Positions 57,760-64,000 of a stretch of 64,000 nt of DNA are shown here, one piece after another. Where the stretch lies: the NCBI GenBank assembly GCA_963931925.1, contig OZ007579.1, positions 48,770,771-48,834,770 of the forward strand. Reading direction: 5' to 3'. The position numbers and the translations under genes are program-made. Every line of letters begins with the position of its first letter. Positions within the stretch are counted from its first letter, which is position 1. The stretch is from Onchidella celtica. Its lineage: Eukaryota; Mollusca; Gastropoda; Systellommatophora; Onchidiidae. The notes beneath the pieces were generated by a model. It ran no database searches, was not told the origin of the DNA, and was given only the letters and a program-made list of their open reading frames with translations.

Positions 57760-58044
57760 TCATTTGAATTTTATAATAAGCGTGCCTGTGTTCTTCGTTG
57801 ACTTTCTTATGGCATTATTGTCTTTTGCTTGTATCATTGCAGCCACGTCCTGCTTTCCGTTGTGGCACAAGTTCTCTCCTGGAACTTGTACATTCCATTC
57901 GTTCTTGTATAGCTCTTTCATGTGCTTCTTCTGGCTTTTTCCTCGTTTCCGTTTTCTACTTTTGGATTTTGCGTCTTGCGGAAGGGGGTCGGGCTCTTTA
58001 CCTTGAGGATTAGGTTCTGGAGCTTGGGGATTGAGATCTGCAGC
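57760..58044 (-). other. Open frame with basic segment and PQ-A-EPN repeats
   Basis: The minus strand is open from 58044 to a TGA at 57760: NPQAPEPNPQGKEPDPLPQD, a basic stretch KSKSRKRKRGKSQKKHMKEL (nuclear-localisation-like) and WNVQVPGENLCHNGKQDVAA. Upstream, shifted frames carry further PQAAEPN-type repeats (58045-58110). No ATG precedes the repeats in frame. It may be the relic of a gene of the TIR element. I do not recognise the family. Confidence 0.3.
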
Positions 58045-58609
58045 TTAGGAATTGGGTTCTGCAGCTTGGGAATTAATTTTTGCGGTTTGGGCTAGGTTCC
58101 GCAGCTTGGGGGTTAAATTCAGATGCAGGAAAACAAAAAAGGAACATCAAACAGGCCAAATAACCTATTGCGTATTGAAAGAGTAAGACACGATGTCTTA
58201 TGACACGATTGCCTACACTAGGGCTATTTTTAGAATGATTCAAAGAGCCCGGGGAAAATATGGTATGTTTACATGCAACTAGCTGTCGAGCTGCGCAGGC
58301 TGTTGCATGCCGACTTGCGTTGTTCTTTGTGGACGATTTTTTGTTACCAAAACATAATTTAATATGACAATACTTATATCTTAAAAACATGTAATCCAAT
58401 CGATCCGGAACTTGTTCTATTCGATCCGCGGGGAAAAAATGTATACTTTATCAAAATGTCATTTTTTCCGATTTTTGACATACAACATTGTTCCTGGACG
58501 GCGAGAATATATAACTATATAACTCTGAAAGAGTTATTAATTATTAGATGGTTTATTCAGTGACATTATAGTAATGTCTACTTGGCTCTTTTCGTCTTGA
58601 CAGACGGTC

Positions 58610-61600
58610 AGCAGCTAAATTTACTCTTTTCTACCTCAGCTCCTCTCATGGCTTATCCTACCGATCTTGGGTAAGCAGCTCCTACTACAGTACTGGCAGG
58701 TAAGAGAGGTGCCACGAGATTGTGGGGGTTCCTCCTTTCTTACTTACCGCTTCTCAATTTGGTCTGAGATGATATTGTTCTCGAAGTGTTGGACTACAGC
58801 TCTCACTGTGGACTTCCAAGATGAACGGTCCTCTGCTAGTTCCTCCCAAGTTCCAGGTTTGATGTTACACTTTACCATGTTTTTGCACTTGTCCTTGAAT
58901 CTTAGCCTCGGACTTTCACGCTGCCTGACGCCTCGGGCCACTTCATCAAAAAAGCAACTGCTTGGGGATCCTCCTGTCGTCCATTCCTTTTTACTTGACT
59001 TAGCCATCTCAGTCTTCGTTTGCACAGGGCGGTGTACATGCTCGGCAGCTCTGCTTCTTCCAAGACGTGTGTGTTGATCTTTCTGTCAAGCCAGCTGATG
59101 CCAAGGAACTTTCGGATGCATCTGAGGTGGAAGGTGTTTAATCTCTTCTCATGTCCTGAGTACAGTGTCCACGTGTCTGATCCGTAAAGAGGTGAACTAA
59201 GGACGCATGCTTCATATATCCTTATCTTTGTCCTTAGTGTGAGTATTTTGTTGTTCCATGCCCTCTTTTTCAGTCTGCCAAAGGATGTTCCAGCTTTTTC
59301 CTATCCTGGTATTTATTTCGTCGTCAAGGGACGTTGAAGAGGTGACTGTTGATCCTAGGTAGCAGAACTTGTTGACAACCTCCAGAGTATTGTTGTCCAG
59401 AGTGATGTTTGCATTGGGCGTACTATCTTGTGTCAGAATCACTGTTTTCTTGACGCTGATGGTGAGAGAGAATGCTTGGCATGCATGCCATAGGTGGTTC
59501 ATCATTTTTTGTAGTGTTGTTTCACTGTGTGCGACAAGTGCTGCGTCATCAGCGAAAAGGAGATCTCTAATTAGAGATGATGGAGTCTTTGTCTTGGCGT
59601 TCAATCTTGTTAAGTTAAAGAGGGATCCATTTGTTCTACAATGGAGGTAGACATCTCCAGGTGATGTCTTAACGGAAAACTGTAGGAGCATTGCACAGTA
59701 GATGTTGAAGTGGGTAGGTGCAAGGACACAGCCTTGTTTGACTCCACTTCTGATGTCGAAGCTCTCTGACGTGCTGCCATGGAACAGAACAGTACCTTTC
59801 ATAATCTTTATGGAACGATATGATAAGGTTCCGCAAATTTGAGGGCCATCCAATTTTATGTAGTACCAAAATACAGTCCTGATTTGCTGACTGTGTCAAA
59901 AGCCGTTGTGAGGTCTACAAAATCCGTGTCAAGAGGGAGCTGTTGTTCCCGGTATTTTTTCCTGTAGTTGGCGAAGGGAAAATATCATGTCCATTGTTGA
60001 GCGACTTGATCTGAAGCCGCACTGGCTCTCTGGCAAGAGGCGATCTGCCAAATGTTTTTCCAGCTATACTTAAGAGAGATATGCCTCTGTAATTGTTGCA
60101 ATCTCCTCTGTCACCTTCGTTCTTGTACAGGGTTATTATGTTGGCATCTCTCCTGTCGTGTGGCATTTCCCCTCGTCTCCAGCAGACAATCAAGAACTTG
60201 TACAGGTACTAAAGGAGGAGCTCTTTGTTCTCTTTCAGTATTTCTGCTGGTATTTGGTCTTTTCCAGGAGACTTTCCTCCCTGTAGATCGTCGATTGCTC
60301 GAATCATTTCTTCCTTTCTTGGCTCCTCATTATTTTAGTTCTGGCATTTCTGCAAGTTGTGGAATTAGTGCGTCAAGGCCATCATCTACTGGACGATCTT
60401 GTGAGTAGAGTCCAGAATAGTGTTCAACCCATCTGTCCATCTGCAAGGTCTTATCTATGATTGGGTGGCCTATGGATGATTTGAGAGGTGCTGACTTGTT
60501 AATCTGTGGGCCGAGGGCTTTTCTGATTTTCTCTTACATCCTCCTGATGTCGCCAGTGTCTGAAGAATGTTAAATTTCACTACAGAGGTTTTTTCCAATA
60601 ATTGTTGGCCTGTATTCTTGATTCTCTTTGAACATTTGCTTTTGCTGATCTCAACTGATTCCTTGTACTTTCTGAAGGATGTTTGTCATGTGCAATCAGT
60701 GCGTTGCGCTTCTGTTCTATTAGTGGGTTAAGTATGGAGGCGCTGGCCGCGATCTAGTCCTCTCTTGAGATTTTGCCTGAGCCAAATGCTTGGGAAGCTG
60801 TATCGTATATGGCCGTCTTCAGGCTGGTCCACATCTCATCACGAGTGGATTCGTCAAAGTTTGGGAGCAGTTCCTCAAGTTTGTCTGAAAGTTGGTCTTC
60901 AACTCTGGGTTGCCGACATTCCTAGCATTTATCTTTGGTTTGTTGGGGGACCTGGATCTGAAAATTTTAATGGCAGTGATTTTCATCTTAACTAGAACCA
61001 ACAGGTGATCTGTATTGCAGTCGGCACTGTGGTATGATCTTATTGATATCACTGAGTTTATTGACTTCTTCTAACAATGACAAAGTCGATTTGATGCCAG
61101 TGGCCAGACCTTGGGTGGCGCCATGATACTTTGTGGTGGTCTCTTCCATTGTAGAAGGTATTTGTAACGCATAGGTCGTTATCTGCGCAAAACTCGAGTA
61201 GCCTCTGACCGTTCTCATTGATCTTGTCAAGTCCAAACTGGCCTAAACACGCTGGCCACGCTAGCTTTTCAGCACCAACTCTTGTGTTAAAATCACTGAG
61301 TATGAAAATCTAGTCGTTATTTGGAATATTTCTTATTACCCTCTGCAAGTCCTCATAGAATGCACCTTTTTTGTCATTGTCAACATTTACAGTAGGAGCT
61401 TAGGCGCCTATGATGTGGGCTGTTCCAGTTTTTGTTGCTAGTTCGTTGAAATGTGTAATTGTTCTCTATCACTGAGCCTGAGGCTGCAAGCCTACTTTCT
61501 TGTAGGGCAGCAATGTCAATATTAAGTCTTGCAAGTTCCATGTTTATAATGGCAGTCTTTCTTAGATCTTCTGTCTTGTCCAGGTCTTGGTCGAAGCCGG

Positions 61601-61740
61601 TACACATTGTCCTTATATTCCCTACTGGCTGGGGGATGCCCAGCTTAAGGCGGGCGGTAGCTGATCAGTGCAGTAAAGAGCCACTCCCACCGTCGAAGAC
61701 GACTCGTTTCGCTCTCTCTCTACGCCAATAAGAGAAAACT
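58610..61740 (-). mobile_element. Nearly complete AP-endonuclease/RT non-LTR retrotransposon, decayed
   Basis: Coding traces run without a gap from the 5' end of the endonuclease (about 61700) to the end of the C-terminal domain (about 58660). The type (CNNYRGISLLSIAGK, DRSSW ending) is RTE-like. No poly(A) or short-repeat tail and no target duplication were identified. Confidence 0.8.
58670..61735 (-). pseudogene. Endonuclease-reverse transcriptase polyprotein, frameshifted
   Basis: In order on the minus strand: GNIRTMCTGFDQDLDKTEDL and NIDIAALQESRL (61640-61480, start of AP endonuclease with the catalytic E of LQE); an FCADNDLCVTNTFY-type segment and WRHPRSGHWHQIDFVI (61190-61075) and the ADCNTDHLLV end (61020-60980); RT start DANIITLYKNEGDRGDCNNY then RGISLLSIAGK (60150-60060); ESQCGFRSSRSTMDMIFSLR (60020-59980); SFDIRSGVKQGCVLAPTHFN (59760-59700); LLFADDAALVAHSE (59570-59520, the catalytic F/YADD); CYLGSTVTSS (59365-59330); and a C-terminal WEELAEDRSSWKSTVR (58850-58800). 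Several shifts and stops. Otherwise full length, about 900-1000 residues. Confidence 0.85.
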
Positions 61741-62640
61741 TGTAGTAATGCCATTCAGTATAAGTCAGATTGTGTGAGGTGTCAAATTTTAGTTGCCAAG
61801 AATATCAGTTGACACCCCAGCACAGACTACTAGTAATTAAGACCTGCCTACACTGATTCTGGTACAGACTGGCGTGTTCGAGGCCCTTACTCAAGTCTTT
61901 CTTGGTGATACAACAATTAGGGTAAGTTTTGATCCGAACGATTTTTACAGATGTAAGAGGAGGATCAGCGCTTTGGCTTCTCGTGTTCCTCGGCCTAAGG
62001 CTGTTGGCCTCTTACTCTTGATGTTCAATGTTTCCCCTTTCTCGTTGTCTTTGTCTCGTCATCTGTATTGTCTTCTGTGTTGGTAGGTGCGAAAAGAATT
62101 GCAGAACGAGGAAAAAGTAACGGCTAGCATTGAGAGAGGAGGGAGAGAATCACGTGTAAAAACTGTCTTTTCAATTGGTTGGATCCCTTCATATACCTAA
62201 TATAGAACTCACTAGTTGACTGTATTCCTCTGGAACCTGTTTTAAAAATAAGACTATTAAAGCAATTCTCTCCCACTTTGTTTCCTATAGTTGGCGGTCT
62301 GTTTTATTTTACTGTCACGGGGCTGGCACGTGTCCGGGTATCGGAATTTGGTTTCTTTTCATGTAGTTCTAGGTATCGACAACACGGCTGGAAAGATTCA
62401 GACTAATCGCTCGAAAGATTGTGAATTTAGGGGTCTTCTTTTAAAAGTTCTGCAGATGGTGGTCCCGGGTGCAATAGTCATCTGCCAGACTGGTCAGATT
62501 TAAAAGCTAGTATTTAAAAAAATGAAACACTATATGGCATAATTATACTGTTGTATTGGTGTGAGAGGAGGCAGAGCTTACTAACCTCTTAAAGTAAAAG
62601 ACATGCAAATACAGCCATACTCCAATAATATCCATGTTTT
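61741..62640. other. Upstream region of the secreted-peptide gene
   Basis: No domain was recognised. The frames at 61874-62086 and 62291-62503 (the latter from a TTG) look non-coding. A first, non-coding exon of the peptide gene probably lies here or nearby, but I cannot place its donor. Confidence 0.4.
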
Positions 62641-62671
62641 TGTAATTCTTGCGATATCTGTTTGACTCCAG

Positions 62672-62693
62672 TTTTCTTTGTTCATCCACACAG
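62672..62693 (+). promoter_or_regulatory. Splice acceptor of the secreted-peptide exon
   Basis: A pyrimidine tract followed by CACACAG, directly before TGAGTGGGAAA and the ATG. It supports a spliced, nuclear host gene and rules out the TTG at 62678 as start. Confidence 0.6.
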
Positions 62694-62704
62694 TGAGTGG
62701 GAAA

Positions 62705-62902
62705 ATGATGAAAAATCTGATACTCTTGTCCATACTTGTAGCATGTGTGCTGGTGCAGGTCTCAGGTAGCCCGGTCCGTGCTGAAAAGAGCCAGTTTGAT
62801 TCTGATCATGATCCTCATCCTGATGCGCGGCAGGCGGAACCGTTTTACATTAACATTCGGGAAATCTTTCAGGCCAAAGAAGACGTGGATGTTTATGTTT
62901 AA
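62705..62902 (+). CDS. Small secreted peptide precursor (65 aa), unknown family
   Basis: ATG at 62705 opens a 65-codon frame to a TAA at 62900. Residues 1-22 (MMKNLILLSILVACVLVQVS, then GS) are a clear signal peptide: basic n-region, hydrophobic core, small residues before a likely cut at SGS/PV. The mature part of about 43 residues is acidic, with DSDHDPHPDARQAEPFYINI and a C-terminal DVDVYV, and has no cysteines and no transmembrane segment. A strong acceptor (TTTTCTTTGTTCATCCACACAG, ending at 62693) sits 11 bases before the ATG, so the 5' UTR is spliced. AATAAA follows at 62944. RAEK and ARQ might be processing sites. It could be a neuropeptide, a gland secretion or a small matrix protein; the family is not recognised. 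Confidence 0.6.
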   Translation: MMKNLILLSILVACVLVQVSGSPVRAEKSQFDSDHDPHPDARQAEPFYINIREIFQAKEDVDVYV

Positions 62903-62943
62903 AAATGTGTTGGTGCTGAAATAATTGGCCTGAACAAAACAAC

Positions 62944-62949
62944 AATAAA
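62944..62949 (+). terminator. Poly(A) signal of the secreted-peptide gene
   Basis: AATAAA 42 bp after the stop codon, with a second close copy (CAATAA at 62951) and a TG-rich stretch (62960-63055) downstream, as in animal polyadenylation sites. Confidence 0.6.
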
Positions 62950-63137
62950 ACAATAACTGTCTGTATGTGTACATTCTATATTATATTTGCGTATGTGTGT
63001 GCGTGTTGCTCTTTGTATGTATATGTATGTACTGTGTGAGTGTGTGTGTGTGTGTAGACTAGATAGAAATATGAATGGTCATGTCTAAATCGTATATTTA
63101 AATGTCTGTTTTCTATTGGGTGTTGCAATGGGCGTTT

Positions 63138-63525
63138 CTCTTGTTTTGTTGTTGTAGTTGTTGTAGTTGTTGTAGTTGTTGTAGTTGTTGTTATTATAAT
63201 GTTGTTCTTATTGTCTTTGTCCCTGTTCTTCCTGTTGTTTTTGCTTTTGTTGTCACATTGATCTTGCTGTTATTGTTGTTGTTGTGTTGCTATTTTTGTT
63301 AATCTCGTTTTTCTTGCTATTGTAACAATTATTTCTAGTTGTTGTTGCCGTCGTCACTGTGTGACGATAAAGTTGTTGTTTTTGATTGTTCAGGTCAGTT
63401 TCTTTTTAAATTTTGCTCCCGTTGTTGTTGTTGGAGTATTTGTAGTTATTGTTGTTTTCTTTCTTCTTCTTATTGTTGTTGCTGTTGTTTCTGTAGATGT
63501 TGTTGTTGTTGTTTTTGTTTTTTCT
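63138..63525. repeat. TTG-rich trinucleotide repeat region
   Basis: Imperfect TTG/GTTGTAGTTGTT units at 63147-63190, 63263-63300, 63335-63350 and 63419-63515. Cysteine- and leucine-rich open frames over it are repeat artefacts. A (GT)n run lies at 63037-63055. Confidence 0.85.
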
Positions 63526-64000
63526 TGTTTTTTTTTTTAGCTTTACATAGGTCAAACGTCAGTATCACTACATTTATTACCGTTTATTCAACCTCAATGT
63601 ACACAAAATATACAACTGTCATCCTTTACTACTTCTTTGCATTACTTCCAGAACCATCACACACCACACCCCCTATAGCTATACAAACAATACAATTATT
63701 TCTAACACTAAAATGTAATACATATAACCACCTTAAATGTGGCTATCAATGAAAATGGCGATTTTATTTAAGATTTTATACAGGGAACTTTTCCTTTTAG
63801 AGTTCGAATAAAACCGAGACTTGACAAATTATTAACGAAAATGGCCAACGTATCATTGTGTTGTTTGTCATCCTCTTAGCAGGTTAGTAGCTCTTTTTCG
63901 TTCTATCTCTTGCTTTCAATCGACAATCCTTTCACAACCAACGCCAACATCATGACTGTCACCAACATCATCAACACCACGACCTCTCCCTTTACAGTGA
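63526..64000. other. No gene recognised
   Basis: AT-rich DNA ending in CAACATCATCAACACCACG-type simple sequence. Confidence 0.45.

Larger units (their letters stand above)
56428..58504. mobile_element. 2.1-kb TIR element, non-autonomous
   Basis: A 30-bp terminal inverted repeat with one mismatch: 56428-56457 (TCGCCGTCCAGGAACATTGT...) and 58475-58504. Part of the TIR motif (GGGAACACTGTTGTAAGTCGACATAC) recurs inside at 57318-57395 as two GTAAGTCGACATACAAT units. AT-rich flanks prevent a sure call of the target duplication. It contains the composite SINE and one short basic open frame but no transposase. Confidence 0.7.

Noticed and set aside
62291-62503. 70-codon open frame upstream of the secreted peptide
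   Set aside because: It begins at TTG, has no signal or domain, and no splice sites that would join it to the peptide exon in frame.
63102-63752. Cysteine-rich open frames suggestive of small secreted proteins
   Set aside because: Generated by TTG/TGT repeats; no ATG with signal peptide and no splice context.

Overview
The window is repeat-dominated DNA from an animal nuclear genome. The tRNA-derived SINEs, AP-endonuclease non-LTR retrotransposons, a DD83E Tc1/mariner-like transposase, PIF/Harbinger, Mutator-like and Polinton-like remnants, long tetranucleotide microsatellites and low GC together suggest a lophotrochozoan, probably a mollusc. That taxonomic call is inference from family resemblance; no marker gene is present. 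I found no bacterial-style operon, no rRNA, no CRISPR array and no bona fide tRNA gene. Only one small gene looks like a host gene: a 65-residue secreted-peptide open frame at 62705-62902 with a splice acceptor in front and a poly(A) signal behind.

Layout. 1-3.1 kb: two head-to-tail copies of a Jockey-like non-LTR retrotransposon (tail of one, then a decayed pol). 3.8-5.06 kb: solo LTR of family A with TATA box and CCCTT target duplication. 5.1-11.7 kb: SINEs, a diverged tandem repeat and a 414-bp MITE whose empty site is visible in a second repeat copy at 22 kb. 11.7-13.3 kb: decayed Polinton/adintovirus-like fragment (minus strand), cut by LTR family C at 13309. 16.8-17.9 kb: Tc1/mariner-like transposase with D83E spacing. 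20.6-22.7 kb: TAGA and compound ATCT/GTCT/GTCC/ATCC microsatellites. 23.8-24.7 kb: antisense 3' end of an R2-like non-LTR pol.

24.9-40.4 kb is a three-level nest. A DUF7869-like transposase-type gene is split by a PIF/Harbinger element (25176-39167, perfect 35-bp TIRs, TAA duplication). The Harbinger's first transposase exon is itself split by an LTR-internal-LTR-internal-LTR array (25561-34442, three 1315-bp LTRs, one TACAC duplication around the whole array). The Harbinger carries both of its usual genes, the DDE transposase (+) and a MADF protein (-), both broken.

41.5-52.2 kb: a Mutator-like (MULE) transposase region on the minus strand, interrupted by a full-length family A element (44687-49744, LTRs apparently identical, TCCAT duplication). 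Its left edge has six 40-bp repeats whose motif recurs inverted at the right edge. 53.2-55.1 kb: RTE-like endonuclease remnant and a second solo LTR of family A (TTTGC duplication). 56.4-58.5 kb: a 2.1-kb TIR element holding a composite SINE. 58.6-61.7 kb: a nearly complete but decayed AP-endonuclease/RT retrotransposon (minus). 62.7 kb: the secreted-peptide gene. 63.1-63.5 kb: TTG-rich repeat.

The strongest candidate for an undescribed system is the set of three LTR families (A, B, C). Their LTRs differ, but all have TGTCA... starts, similar GGGGTGGGGGA purine tracts and (in A and B) a TGGAG(A/G)GGG primer-site-like start. They share a non-coding internal block with variable arrays built on GCAGTGT. 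They look like related non-autonomous retrotransposons that are recently active here and depend on an unseen partner.
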